DNA from: DASQHW01 sp963837155
GTDB lineage: Bacteria; Actinomycetota; Acidimicrobiia; IMCC26256; PALSA-610
NCBI GenBank assembly: GCA_963837155.1
Contig: CAWIMB010000002.1
Coordinates: 1,054,001 to 1,118,000, forward strand
Length of the DNA stretch: 64,000 nt
Direction of reading: 5' to 3'
Of the stretch, positions 17,014 through 25,819 are shown piece by piece (the first letter of the stretch is position 1; each line of letters starts with the position of its first letter). A program made the position numbers and the translations under genes. The notes beneath the pieces are model-generated. The model was not told the DNA's origin. It searched no databases and saw only the letters and a program-made list of their open reading frames with translations.

Positions 17014-18143
17014 CCGCCGCCGTTGCCGTGTCGGCGGTAGTGGCAGTTCCAGCAGCGGGGTTTGAGTTCGTCCACGATGGTTTGGTGGGTCTGTTCGTAG
17101 TCGGGCTCGTGGTCGTATTCGAGGAGGTCGGTGGCGCCGCAGTTGACGCAGACGCGGTCGCGTTCGTGGACGACGCGTTTTTGGCGGGTGGAGGGATGAC
17201 GGTGCCGTCCGGACGCGTTGATGGGTCGGCGTTCGGCGTCGTGGATGAGTGCCCGGAGGAAGGATTGGGGTGCGAGCCGTTCCACGATCGTGCCTGGGAT
17301 GGGGGTGCCGTCGTCGAGGGTGCAGCCGTCGCCCCGGACGTGGATGATCACCTCGGTCGCGACTGCCGCACCTCCGCCCCGGATCAGGGCGATGAGCGCG
17401 TCGGCGCGCTGTTGGCCCAGCGACGGCCAGCGCACTGCACCAAGCCGTGACGCGTCCGCGGACGCGTCAGGCCGGTATGTACGCACTTCGGTATCGACCG
17501 CCGCCATGACCACGCCCGCGTCGGCGGGCGGCAACCGGAACGACCCCACAACCATGCCGTCGAGATCGACCCACCACACCAGACGACGCGCCGCGTGCTG
17601 ACGGGCTTCGGTCTCGGCCGGGGTCTCCCGCCGCGCCCGCCACGATGCGAGTGCGCAGAGGAGTCGGCCCGCCGGCACCCTCTCCGCCAACTCGCACAAC
17701 TCGGCTTGAGTTTCGGCCGTCGCCACCCGCGTGAGGGCCCGCACCTTGCTATACGACAGGCGGCGCTGCGCAAACGCCTCATCGATGACGTCCAGCTGTG
17801 CGATCGCCCGGCCGATACGCAACCATTCGCGCGCGGTCGACACCTCGATATCGAGCGCGTCGGCAACCCAATGCGCACAGGTCACCGCGCCGTCGAGCGC
17901 CCACTCCTGCGATGCGTCGAGCTCGACCACCAGCCGCACCAGCCGGTACTGGCTCGCACCCCACCGCTCGCCCGCCTCGACCACCGCCGCCCGCAACGAA
18001 CTTCCGACCCACTCCTCAGCAACGACCGACATCTCCACCCCAATCTCGTACGCACTCTCTTTTGGGTGGTCGGCCATCGGCAGCAGGCTGACGAGCTGTG
18101 CTCGGAGAGCTGTACTCGTCAGCCTAACGACGGGGTGAGACAC
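17010..18143 (-). CDS. DUF222 / HNH endonuclease domain protein
   Basis: The 377-aa protein has the DUF222 region (about 30-290) typical of actinobacterial 13E12-type proteins and a C-terminal HNH nuclease. The HNH reads CVNCGATDLLEYDHEP ... LKPRCWNCHYRRH, with two CxxC pairs, the DH catalytic pair and the terminal H. Such genes are multicopy in many actinomycetes and are suspected mobile or recombination genes. The GTG at 18143 is used; an ATG at 18077 (MADHPKES) is an alternative. A 22-bp perfect palindrome lies inside the gene and a near copy lies just upstream of it. Confidence 0.88.
   Translation of the reverse strand: MSHPVVRLTSTALRAQLVSLLPMADHPKESAYEIGVEMSVVAEEWVGSSLRAAVVEAGERWGASQYRLVRLVVELDASQEWALDGAVTCAHWVADALDIEVSTAREWLRIGRAIAQLDVIDEAFAQRRLSYSKVRALTRVATAETQAELCELAERVPAGRLLCALASWRARRETPAETEARQHAARRLVWWVDLDGMVVGSFRLPPADAGVVMAAVDTEVRTYRPDASADASRLGAVRWPSLGQQRADALIALIRGGGAAVATEVIIHVRGDGCTLDDGTPIPGTIVERLAPQSFLRALIHDAERRPINASGRHRHPSTRQKRVVHERDRVCVNCGATDLLEYDHEPDYEQTHQTIVDELKPRCWNCHYRRHGNGGG
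17448..17469. repeat. 22-bp perfect palindrome inside the HNH gene
   Basis: Core ACGCGTCCGCGGACGCGT flanked by TG and CA. On the minus strand it encodes DASADAS. The 18-bp core recurs at 18174-18191. Confidence 0.85.
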
Positions 18144-18172
18144 TCACGATCAGACGACAACCACGAACTCGC

Positions 18173-18192
18173 CACGCGTCCGCGGACGCGTG
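18173..18192. repeat. 20-bp perfect palindrome upstream of the HNH gene
   Basis: Same core ACGCGTCCGCGGACGCGT flanked by C and G. It lies 30 bp before the HNH start, in the 67-bp gap between that gene and the CoA transferase. Confidence 0.85.
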
Positions 18193-18210
18193 AGCGCACT
18201 CGTCTCCCGG

Positions 18211-19416
18211 CTAACCCACGACGCCTTTCGTGTGTAGCTCGGTAATGCGGTGGTCGTCGAGGCCGAGCTCGCGCAGGATCTCGTCGGTGTGCTGGCCGAG
18301 CATCGGTGCGGGACCGCCCAGCTGCGGCCGTACCGTGCCGAACTCGGCCGGATGGCGCGGCTGACGCAGCCTGCCCGCCACCGGGTGCACCGATTCCTCG
18401 AGCAAGCCGATCGCCTGCGCGTGCGGGTCGGCGGCGAGCTCGGCGGGCGACAACACGACGCCGCACGGCACGTTGTTGGCTTCGAGCGCGCCGATTGCCT
18501 CGGCGGTGGTCATCTGCGCGGCGGCCGCGTAGCAACGCTCCATGAGGCTGCGTGTCAGGTCGCGGTGCTGCGAGCGCTGGACGATCGTCGCGACGCGAGG
18601 GTCGTCGTAGCCGTCGACTGCGAACGCCTTGCACATGCCCGCGAAGTTCGGCGTCGGACGTCGGCGTGCAGATGCCCCAACCGTCGAGGAACCGCAACGG
18701 GGGGAAGTTGTGCACGAAGCTCGACGGCTGGCTGCCGTCGGCATCCTGCAGCACCTCGTTGCCGGCCGCGTCGGCCCAGAGGAACGACACGACCGCGTCG
18801 AGCATCGCGAGCTGCATGTGGGTGCCGCCCGCACCTCGCTCACGAGCGAACAACGCGGCGGTGATCGCCTGCGCGGCGTACAGCGCGGTGACCTTGTCGG
18901 CCGCTGTCTGGTTGAGGAAGCGCGGCGCGCCGCGTCGCCGCGCTCGGCCTGGTTGGCGGCGAAGCCGCCGTAGGCCTGGATCACCGTGTCGTAGGCACCC
19001 TTGTGCGCATACGGGCCCACCGGCCCGAAGCCGGAGAGCGATGCGTACACGACGCCCTCGTTCACGGCGCGCACATCGTCGTAGCCGATGCCGAGCCGCT
19101 CGACGACGCCGGGGCGGAAGTTCTGCACGACGACGTCCGCCTCGCTCGCGAGTTGCAGGAGGATGTCGCGACCCTCGCGGGTGTGGACGTCGAGCGCGAT
19201 CGAGCGCTTCCCGCGATTGCACATCTGCGCGAGCGCGCTGAGTCCGTTCACCGAAACGCCGACATATCGCCCGATGTCGCCGAAGCCCGGGCGTTCGACC
19301 TTGATGACGTCGGCGCCTTGGTCGCCGAGCAGCGCGACCGCGTACGGACCGGTCAGCGCGATCGACAGGTCGACGATCCGGATGCCGGCGAGCGGCACGC
19401 CGGGAGTGACGGTCAT
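18211..19416 (-). CDS. CaiB/BaiF family III CoA-transferase (frameshifted twice)
   Basis: The composite is about 400 residues from the ATG at 19416 (MTVTPGVPLAGIRIVDLSIA). The N-terminal half is intact to ANQAERGDAA, with the conserved DQGADVIKVERPGFGD and the catalytic-region aspartate in SIALDVHTREGRD. The frame shifts near 18935 to RFLNQTAADKVTALYAAQAI ... LRFLDGWGICTPTSD, then near 18655 back to NFAGMCKAFAVDGYDDPRV and the C-terminus LGLDDHRITELHTKGVVG. It transfers CoA between organic acids; the acceptor is unknown. It overlaps the epimerase gene by 4 bp (ATGA), so the two are coupled. Confidence 0.87.
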   Translation of the reverse strand: MTVTPGVPLAGIRIVDLSIALTGPYAVALLGDQGADVIKVERPGFGDIGRYVGVSVNGLSALAQMCNRGKRSIALDVHTREGRDILLQLASEADVVVQNFRPGVVERLGIGYDDVRAVNEGVVYASLSGFGPVGPYAHKGAYDTVIQAYGGFAANQAERGDAARRASSTRQRPTRSPRCTPRRRSPPRCSLVSEVRAAPTCSSRCSTRSCRSSGPTRPATRCCRMPTAASRRASCTTSPRCGSSTVGASARRRPTPNFAGMCKAFAVDGYDDPRVATIVQRSQHRDLTRSLMERCYAAAAQMTTAEAIGALEANNVPCGVVLSPAELAADPHAQAIGLLEESVHPVAGRLRQPRHPAEFGTVRPQLGGPAPMLGQHTDEILRELGLDDHRITELHTKGVVG

Positions 19417-20526
19417 GCGTCGAACTCCGTGCTCGTACGGGAACGGCCACCGGGTCCGCTGTACGCGAGGCCGTAGCCCGGCTCGACGCGAAGCCGGACG
19501 GTGTCGACGGTCGCGAGCGCGCGCTGCCACGCGGCGATGAGGTCGTCCTCGGCCGGGTAGTCGAACGGATCGGTGAGCACCGTCTCCTCCTGGCCGCCGC
19601 GCTCGCACGGGTGCTGCTGCGAGCCACCGCGCGGTGTGTCCGATCGCCTCGCGCGCGGGCACGGCGTCGTGGTAGCCGAGCACCGTGCGTACGCGCGTGA
19701 GATCGAGCACGCGGTGGGTCGGCAGCGGCTGCGCGAGCAGCGGGCCGCGCCGGCACTGCGAGCTCGTACGGCATCGACACGATCTCCAGTCGAGTGCCCG
19801 AGCGCGGCGCGCGATCGAGCTCGATCGACCTGGCGGATCGTCAGCACCTCCTCGTCGCCGACGTTGAAGATGTTGCCGCCCGCGGCTGCAGGATCGTCGA
19901 CGGCGAGCAGCACCGCGTGCGCGAGGTTCTCGGTGTAGCCGTGATGGTGCAGCGTCAGACCGTCGTCGGCGACGACGATGCGGTCGCGGCCGTCGAGCAT
20001 GCGTCGCACGATCAGCCACTCCCGCGGCACGAGTTGATACGGCCCGTACACGTACGGGTAGCGGAAGTGCGCGGCTGACGGATGGTGATCGAACACCGCC
20101 TGCTCGGTGCGGACGATGCGGTAGCCCTTCTCGTCTTCGTGCGGTTCGGTCACCATCGGTGCGTCTTCGGCGACCGGCACCGGGAGTCCGGCCGGCTCGT
20201 GCAACCACGGGTGCATCCATCCGCGGTACGCGGGCACACCGCCGACGGACACGAACTGGCCGGTGCGGCCGGCGGTGAGCTCGGCGATCCGGCGCAGCCG
20301 CCCGTACATCGCGACCACCAAGTCGTAGCGATCGGCCGTCGAGCGCGTCGCGTAGGGCGTCGTCGTCGTACGGATCCGCATGCACGTGCCGCACGGTGTC
20401 GGGCGTCTCGGCCCGCTCGTGCAAACCGCGGTGCATGATCGTCACGTCGAAGCCACGCGCCACGAGACCACCGACAACATGGATGCCCGTCGGCCCTGTC
20501 CCTCCGATTACGAGCGCACTCGTCAC
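19413..20526 (-). CDS. NAD-dependent epimerase/dehydratase (heavily frameshifted)
   Basis: The composite is about 370 residues from the GTG at 20526. The start TSALVIGGTGPTGIHVVGGL carries the Rossmann GGTGPTG. After DDDALRDAL the frame shifts near 20350 to DRYDLVVAMYGRLRRIAELT, then GQFVSVGGVPAYRGWMHPWL and FRYPYVYGPYQLVPREW. Further shifts near 19825 and 19600 pass through THRVLDLTRVRTVLGYHDAV to the C-terminus TDPFDYPAEDDLIAAWQRAL. It is an extended SDR; the substrate is unknown. It overlaps the GNAT gene upstream (GTGA) and the CoA transferase downstream (ATGA), which argues for one operon. Confidence 0.8.
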
Positions 20527-21329
20527 AGCGGCAGCTTGCCACCCATGAACAGGCGCGACACCCGGGCGCCGCACTTGCCGTAGAAGCGGAGATTGCTCAC
20601 CCACGAAATCTCTCCGGCCGCGTGTCCGCGCGCGGCAAGGTCGGCGCACACCGCCGCCACGACCGCGGACCCCACGCCGCCGTGCTGTGATGCCGGATCC
20701 GTCGCCATCGGCCCGATCCAGCCGGAACGATTCACCGAATGGCAGCCGAACCCGATCGTTGCGCCAGTTGCATCCCGTGCCGCGAACGCAGTACCGAGCG
20801 CGACCGCGCGGTCGAGCTCGGGCACCCAGTTCGGATACGCGATGGCCGCGAAGTCGTGCGCGCCGGTGCCCTGCTCTCGCTCCACTGTGCAGCCGGCGGG
20901 CGCGTCACGGCGAAACGACGTGGCGATCGCCATGTTGATGCCCAGCCAGTCGCGCTCGAAGCCGCACGACTCGAGAAGCATGCCCGCGCGCGTATTGCCG
21001 AGATCGACGCCCGGCCAGACGTAGCGCGGCACCGCGCTCGCCAACAGCAACTCGCGCGCGCCGAGCGCGCGCGCCCGATCTGCGACCGCGTGCACGAGCT
21101 CCTTTCCGAGTCCCTTGCCCTGCGCACCCTTGTCGACCGCGACGAGCATGAGCCATGCCGCGAGGTATGAGCCGAAGCGCTGCGTGTGCAACAACGCGGT
21201 GCCGCGCTCGTCGCCGAGCGCTTCGTCCCCCTCGCCGAAGCACAGGAACTCGAGCTCGCTCGCCGTGAGTCGCTCATTCGGCATCGTGCTCGCGCACAGC
21301 GCGGCGAGCGCCGCCGGCGTGACGCTCAC
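20523..21329 (-). CDS. Tandem GNAT N-acetyltransferase
   Basis: The 268-aa protein has two GNAT-like halves. The first carries the acetyl-CoA loop in LVAVDKGAQGKGLGKELVHA (about 63-82). The second is more divergent, with MATDPASQHGGVGSAVVAAV. The start is the GTG at 21329, overlapping the ChbG gene by 4 bp; the stop overlaps the epimerase start by 4 bp. It is intact, unlike its neighbours. The substrate is unknown, but coupling to a ChbG deacetylase and an epimerase suggests sugar or amino-sugar chemistry (inference). Confidence 0.82.
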   Translation of the reverse strand: MSVTPAALAALCASTMPNERLTASELEFLCFGEGDEALGDERGTALLHTQRFGSYLAAWLMLVAVDKGAQGKGLGKELVHAVADRARALGARELLLASAVPRYVWPGVDLGNTRAGMLLESCGFERDWLGINMAIATSFRRDAPAGCTVEREQGTGAHDFAAIAYPNWVPELDRAVALGTAFAARDATGATIGFGCHSVNRSGWIGPMATDPASQHGGVGSAVVAAVCADLAARGHAAGEISWVSNLRFYGKCGARVSRLFMGGKLPL

Positions 21330-22162
21330 GCCGACCGTTGGAGCTCGCGCAGCTCGCGGAACCCAATCAGCTGCCCTCCGGCGCGTTCGACGAGATCGGC
21401 GAACGCCGGATCGCGCGTCAGCATCATGTGATCCTCGACGCGGTTCGCCCAGTCGGGATGCGACGCACGCAACTCATCGGTGTCGAGCGCGGGATGCAGG
21501 TACATCTCGGTGACCCCGGGTCGGAGGTCGAACAGTGCCTTTTCGATCGCGCGCCGGGACCCGACGCCCGTGTAGACGAACTGGTCGGGGAAGACGACGC
21601 CTTCTGCGGCGGCGAGCTGCCGGTATGGGAATCCGATCAGCCGCTCGGCACTCGCGCCCGCCATCCGCAAGGGCAGGCGGAAGTCGACGGCCATCTCGAG
21701 GTACACGTCGAAGAACTCGGCGCGCAGCTGCAGGGTCCCCATGTGCGCGTCGAGATGCGAGATGTCGAAGCCCCAGTAGATCGCTCGTTCGATCTGGGCC
21801 CGGCACTCCTTGCGTACTTCGTCGAGGTCGGCGTGATCCCACACGTCTTCGACCGTGCGCGGGAAGCCGCCGTCGCCGTCGAGCAGGCTCGGCGAATGGG
21901 TGATCGGTCCCCAGCGATACGTCTCCCATTCGGAGTTCAGCGTGAGGTGCACCCCGACGTCTTCGCCGCGGTACATCGCGGCCGCATCTCTCGCCCAGGG
22001 ACACGGCACCATGAGCGTCGAGCTGGTCGCCAGCCCGTCCCGCAGCGCTTCGTAGACCGCGACGTTGGCCGAGCGCGTGGACCCGAGATCGTCGCAGTTG
22101 ACGATGAGCAGCTTGGCGTCTGGTGCGTATCCAAGTCGCTCCGCAAGCGTCGTCGAGCTCAC
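21326..22162 (-). CDS. ChbG/YdjC-type carbohydrate deacetylase
   Basis: The 278-aa protein has the family opening LLIVNCDDLGSTRSANVAVY, with the metal-binding Asp pair, then VGVHLTLNSEWE (first His) and DISHLDAHMGTL (second His). YdjC/ChbG proteins remove acetyl groups from N-acetyl sugars such as chitobiose. All metal ligands look intact. The GTG at 22160-22162 follows a leaderless-type -10 (TAGTCT). It heads a coupled run: ChbG, GNAT, epimerase, CoA transferase. Confidence 0.88.
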   Translation of the reverse strand: MSSTTLAERLGYAPDAKLLIVNCDDLGSTRSANVAVYEALRDGLATSSTLMVPCPWARDAAAMYRGEDVGVHLTLNSEWETYRWGPITHSPSLLDGDGGFPRTVEDVWDHADLDEVRKECRAQIERAIYWGFDISHLDAHMGTLQLRAEFFDVYLEMAVDFRLPLRMAGASAERLIGFPYRQLAAAEGVVFPDQFVYTGVGSRRAIEKALFDLRPGVTEMYLHPALDTDELRASHPDWANRVEDHMMLTRDPAFADLVERAGGQLIGFRELRELQRSA

Positions 22163-22169
22163 CTGGCCG

Positions 22170-22175
22170 AGACTA
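22170..22175 (-). promoter_or_regulatory. -10 element for the ChbG operon, leaderless type
   Basis: On the minus strand TAGTCT ends 7 nt before the GTG at 22162. It overlaps the stop codon of the upstream LLM gene. Confidence 0.45.
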
Positions 22176-23117
22176 CGCGAAGTTCGACGTGAGCAACTTG
22201 CCGGCGCGTTCGACGGTTTCGGGATCCGCGAGCGGCATATTGAAGATCAGGCAATCGACGCCGGTCGCAACGAGCTGCTCGACTTGCTGCACGACCTCGT
22301 CGGCCGTTCCCAATGTGAACTGCTCGCCGAACTCGTCGCCTGCCATTCCGACAACGAACTCGCGAGTACGTGCCGCCTCGTCGGCGTCGGCGGAGAGCAT
22401 CAGCGTGCCGAGCCGGGTCGTCGTGATCTCCTTCGGATCGCGACCGACCGTCTCACAGTGGCCGCGCAGCACGTCGAGCCGGTGCCGCAACAGGTCGGGA
22501 CCGCCGCTGACGTTGCACATGTCCGCATATTGCGCAACCAGTTTGAGCGTGCGCTTCTCGCCGCTGCCGCCGATCATGATCGGCACACCGCCGGCTTGCA
22601 CGGGCGCCGGCACGTTCCGTGCATCCTTGGTGCGGTAGTAGCGGCCGTTGAACGTCGGCCGTTCGTCTCGCAACAACGCCCGGCAAATCTGCACGGCCTC
22701 TTCGAGCCGATCGAGACGCTCGCGTACGCCCGGGAATTCGAAGCCCATTCCCTCGTGCTCGACGTCGTACCAAGCGGCGCCGATGCCGAGGATCGCGCGC
22801 CCATGCGAGATGACATCGAGTGTCGTGACGATCTTCGCGACGAGTGCCGGGTTTCGATAGGTCACACCGGTCACGAGCGTGCCCAGCTGCACGCGTTCGG
22901 TACGGGCGGCGAGCGCGCCCAACAATGTGTATGCCTCGAGGATCGGCTCGTCAGGACCGCCGAGCGGCGGCAGCTGCCAAAAGTGGTCCATCACCCACAC
23001 CGACGAGAATCCCCCGCGCTCGGCCGCCTCCGCGTGCTCCAACGTGCGGTCGAACATCTCGGCATCGGTCACGCCCGCATGCCGGAAGCCGGGAATCTGG
23101 AACCCGAAGATCGTCAT
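22173..23117 (-). CDS. LLM-class F420-dependent oxidoreductase
   Basis: The 314-aa TIM-barrel protein of the luciferase-like family starts MTIFGFQIPGFRHAGV. Family features include FSSVWVMDHFWQLPPLGG, RVQLGTLVTGVTYRNPALVAK and ILGIGAAWYDVEHEGMGFEF, followed by VPIMIGGSGEKRTLKLVAQY. This subgroup usually uses F420. The substrate is unknown. The ATG at 23117 follows a TAGCGT -10 at 8 nt. It is intact. Confidence 0.9.
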   Translation of the reverse strand: MTIFGFQIPGFRHAGVTDAEMFDRTLEHAEAAERGGFSSVWVMDHFWQLPPLGGPDEPILEAYTLLGALAARTERVQLGTLVTGVTYRNPALVAKIVTTLDVISHGRAILGIGAAWYDVEHEGMGFEFPGVRERLDRLEEAVQICRALLRDERPTFNGRYYRTKDARNVPAPVQAGGVPIMIGGSGEKRTLKLVAQYADMCNVSGGPDLLRHRLDVLRGHCETVGRDPKEITTTRLGTLMLSADADEAARTREFVVGMAGDEFGEQFTLGTADEVVQQVEQLVATGVDCLIFNMPLADPETVERAGKLLTSNFA

Positions 23118-23125
23118 GACCCGGG

Positions 23126-23131
23126 ACGCTA
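23126..23131 (-). promoter_or_regulatory. -10 element for the LLM gene, leaderless type
   Basis: On the minus strand TAGCGT ends 8 nt before the ATG at 23117. Confidence 0.4.
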
Positions 23132-23152
23132 GTGCTCCGGACGGAGCACTGA

Positions 23153-23593
23153 TCACTTGCGCCCGAGTGCGTCCCGTACCGACTGTGCGAAGCGCCGCAG
23201 GCGCCTGCCGCGCATCGCTTCGACCTCCACGATCTGACCGTTGACAAATGCGAACGCAAGGCTGGTCACCAGACCCTGCCGGGTCGCCACCGCATCGAAG
23301 ATGCGCGTGAGCTCGATAGCGCCTTCGACCGTCGACGGACGTCCCATCATGAACGTCAACCGCCCTACGAGAATGCGCCGGTTGGTCAGCGCCAGGAACA
23401 TCTCGGGCCCCGCGGTCGGGAAGCCGACCTCCTCGACATAGTGGCGCCACTCTTCGAAGGCCCGGTTGCGCATGCGCGCCGACCCCAGCGCGAACGTTGC
23501 CTTCGAGCTCGTGGCGGCGGCGCCCCGGAAGCTCGCGTGCGTAACGGCATGCAACTCCTCGCCCGGTTCGAGCTCGAACGAGGGCAGCCGCAC
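23153..23593 (-). CDS. Hypothetical protein with PH-like (bPH) motif
   Basis: A 146-aa protein from the GTG at 23593 (MRLPSFELEPGEELHAVTHA). It has the ELEPGEEL... start and LALTNRRILVGRL, the pattern seen in bacterial PH-like domains, then a basic tail (RGRRLRRFAQSVRDALGRK). No signal peptide is seen. The start lies just past the thiolase stop (2-bp gap), so it is probably co-transcribed. Function unknown. Confidence 0.7.
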   Translation of the reverse strand: MRLPSFELEPGEELHAVTHASFRGAAATSSKATFALGSARMRNRAFEEWRHYVEEVGFPTAGPEMFLALTNRRILVGRLTFMMGRPSTVEGAIELTRIFDAVATRQGLVTSLAFAFVNGQIVEVEAMRGRRLRRFAQSVRDALGRK

Positions 23594-23594
23594 C

Positions 23595-24783
23595 TCAGAC
23601 GCGCTCGATGACGGTGCCCGTCCCGAGACCACCGCCACAACACATCGTGACGAGCGCGTGCTGACCGTCGATGCGCTCCAACTCGTGCAGCGCGGTCGTG
23701 ATCAGTCGCGATCCCGTCGCGCCGACAGGATGCCCGAGCGCGATCGCGCCGCCATTGGGATTGACCTTCGCCATGTCGGGCTTGATCTCGCGTTCCCAGG
23801 CGAGCACGACGGACGCGAACGCCTCGTTGATCTCGATCACGTCGAAGTCGTCGACCGACAGACCCGTGCGCTCGGTGATCCGGCGCGTGGCGTCGATCGG
23901 GCCAGTGAGCATCAGCACCGGGTCGACGCCGACGAGGCACTGATCGACGATCCGGGCGCGCGGTCAGCGCGCCGAGCTCCCGGGCGCGGGCCGCGGTCAT
24001 CATCAGCACCGCGGCCGCGCCGTCGGTGATCTGCGAGGACGAACCCGCGGTGTGCACGCCGTTCTCTCGTGCGACGGGCTTCAGCTTGGCGAGCGCTTCC
24101 AGTGACGTCTCTCGCAGGCCCTCGTCGCGCGCTACATGATGCGTCGTGCCGGTGGGCTTGCCGTCCTCGCCGACGTCGGGCGCGTCGATCGGGAGCACTT
24201 CGCGCTCGAAACGCCCTTCCGCCCATGCGCGTTGCGCGCGCTGTTGCGATTCGAGGCCGAACCGATCGCAGTCGTCGCGAGTGACGCCCCACTTCTCGGC
24301 GATGCGCTCGGCCCCTTCGAACTGGCTGGTCACTTCGTAGTGCTCGAAGTACGACTTCGGTGTCGGGCGTCCGAACTCGCCGCGGATCGCCGCGCCGAGC
24401 GGCACGCGGCTCATCGACTCGATCCCGCAGGACAGCGCAACGTCGACGACACCGGCTCGCACCATGGACGCGGCGAGATTCGTCGCCTGCTGTGACGAGC
24501 CGCACTGGCTGTCGACGGTCGTGGCCGCGACCTCGAGCGGCAGGCCGGCGCTGAGCCACGCTGTGCGCGCGATGTTGAACGTCTGCTCGCCGACCTGGCT
24601 GACGCATCCGCCGACGACTTGTCCGACGTCGCGCGGGTCGACGCCGGATCGCTCGATGGCTGCGCGCTGTAATGCAGCCAGCAGTTCGGCCGGATGCACT
24701 GTCGACAAACCCGCGTTGCGGCGGCCGAGCGGCGAACGCACCGCTTCGACGATGACGACATCGTGGTCGGCGAGAGCGGCCAA
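23595..24783 (-). CDS. Acetyl-CoA acetyltransferase / thiolase (frameshifted near 23957)
   Basis: The composite is about 396 residues. The N-terminal part has ADHDVVIVEAVRSPLGRRNA and the nucleophile Cys in TVDSQCGSSQQA. Removing one base of the CCC near 23957 links GALTAR to RIVDQCLVGVDPVLMLTGPI and INEAFASVVLAWE. It then reaches the His in GHPVGATGSRL and the second catalytic Cys in MCCGGGLGTG. The TTG at 24783 has a strong AAGGAG site 5 nt upstream, so this unusual start is preferred. The role is beta-oxidation-type cleavage or condensation of acyl-CoA. A GTGACCG/CGGTCAC palindrome lies in its promoter region. Confidence 0.88.
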
Positions 24784-24788
24784 CGTAA

Positions 24789-24794
24789 CTCCTT
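24789..24794 (-). promoter_or_regulatory. Ribosome binding site deciding the thiolase TTG start
   Basis: AAGGAG on the minus strand, 5 nt before the TTG at 24783. Confidence 0.6.
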
Positions 24795-24825
24795 CGATCG
24801 CTTTGTTGTCGGAGCGATCGTAGTG

Positions 24826-24842
24826 GTGACCGAGCCGGTCAC
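24826..24842. promoter_or_regulatory. Palindromic operator candidate at the thiolase/lipoprotein divergent promoter
   Basis: GTGACCG and CGGTCAC are perfect 7-bp arms around AGC, lying between the thiolase start (24783, minus) and the lipoprotein start (24866, plus). The TGACC/GGTCA half-sites resemble those at 36975 and 40435, with one extra base of spacing. Confidence 0.4.
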
Positions 24843-24865
24843 GCCTGGGGTGGAAGGATGGGACC

Positions 24866-25819
24866 GTGCGCTTCTCTATGACTGTTGCTGCCGCGTGTTG
24901 TGTCGTGTGCTCGCTTGCGAGCTGCGGTGGCGACAACAAGGACACCAAGTCGACGACGACGGTGGACGTGAACGCGTCGACCACCACCGTCGATTCGTCG
25001 GCGACCAGTTCGAGCACGCCAGTGGTCACCGACGTGTTCCCGACCGAGCCGCTGCCATGCCAGTCGGTGCCGGTGCCGGCGACGCCCGTCACGAGCCCGG
25101 CGCCTTCGGGATCGGTCCTGCTGACCAAGGTCGAACGCAAGGGCGACAGCTGCGTCGACCACGTCGTGTTCGAGTTCACCAGCAAGGGGTCGGACCCGCC
25201 CGCTTACTCGATCACGTACGGCAAGCCGCCGTTCGTCCAGGACGGTTCCGGCAAGCCGGTGACGGTCAGCGGGAGCGCGTTCATCGTCGTGAAGGTGTCG
25301 CCCGGCTACGGCTACGACTTCGAGACCGGCACACCGACGTACACGGGGCCGAAGCGGATCACACCCGCCGCGAACCACGTGAAGGAGATCGTCGAGACCG
25401 GCGACTTCGAGGGCGTGCTCACGTGGGTGATCGGTCTCGACAGCAAGCGGCCGTTCACGGTGCAGGCCACCGGCAAGCCGCAAACCCAGCTCGTCGTCAC
25501 GTCGCGTAGCGACGGTACGCGCTCAACGGCAGTCGAGGATGACCTTGCCGAACGTCGCGTCGGACGCGATCAGGTCGTAGGCCTCCGCGGCTGCGCTCGA
25601 GCGGCAGGATCGCGTGCACGACGGGCGCGACCCGGCCGTCGGCGAGCAACGGGCACGACGTCGCGGACGAACGCGTCGGTCGCGGCGGCCTTCTCTTCGA
25701 CGTCGCGCGCCCGCAACATGGTGCCGATCAGGTGGAGCCGCTTGGCCATGAGTCCGACGACGGGCAGCGGAGGCGCGTGCTCCCGCGACTGTGCCGATGC
25801 ACACGATGACGAGCCTTGA
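24866..25819 (+). CDS. AMIN-like domain lipoprotein (3' end unreliable)
   Basis: The protein starts MRFSMTVAAACCVVCSLASC at the GTG at 24866. It has a lipobox LASC with Cys20 as the predicted lipid-modified residue, then a Thr/Ser-rich linker (TTTVDVNASTTTVDSSATSS). The body matches the actinobacterial AMIN-like domain: DHVVFEFTSKGSDPPAYSIT, DGSGKPVTVSGSAFIVV and FEGVLTWVIGLDSKRPFTV. It should be anchored on the outer face of the membrane. The recognisable domain ends near 25505 (QTQLVVT). The remaining ~100 codons run antisense to the quinone reductase and are not believed, which implies an indel just before 25505. Confidence 0.75.
   Translation: MRFSMTVAAACCVVCSLASCGGDNKDTKSTTTVDVNASTTTVDSSATSSSTPVVTDVFPTEPLPCQSVPVPATPVTSPAPSGSVLLTKVERKGDSCVDHVVFEFTSKGSDPPAYSITYGKPPFVQDGSGKPVTVSGSAFIVVKVSPGYGYDFETGTPTYTGPKRITPAANHVKEIVETGDFEGVLTWVIGLDSKRPFTVQATGKPQTQLVVTSRSDGTRSTAVEDDLAERRVGRDQVVGLRGCARAAGSRARRARPGRRRATGTTSRTNASVAAAFSSTSRARNMVPIRWSRLAMSPTTGSGGACSRDCADAHDDEP

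Noticed and set aside
18211..20649. 812-residue epimerase/CoA-transferase fusion in one open frame
   Set aside because: The domains are in order, but internal parts read in other frames and the true genes meet by an ATGA overlap at 19413-19416.
24866..25819. Long C-terminus of the AMIN-like lipoprotein
   Set aside because: The last ~100 codons are antisense to the quinone reductase and low-complexity Arg-rich.
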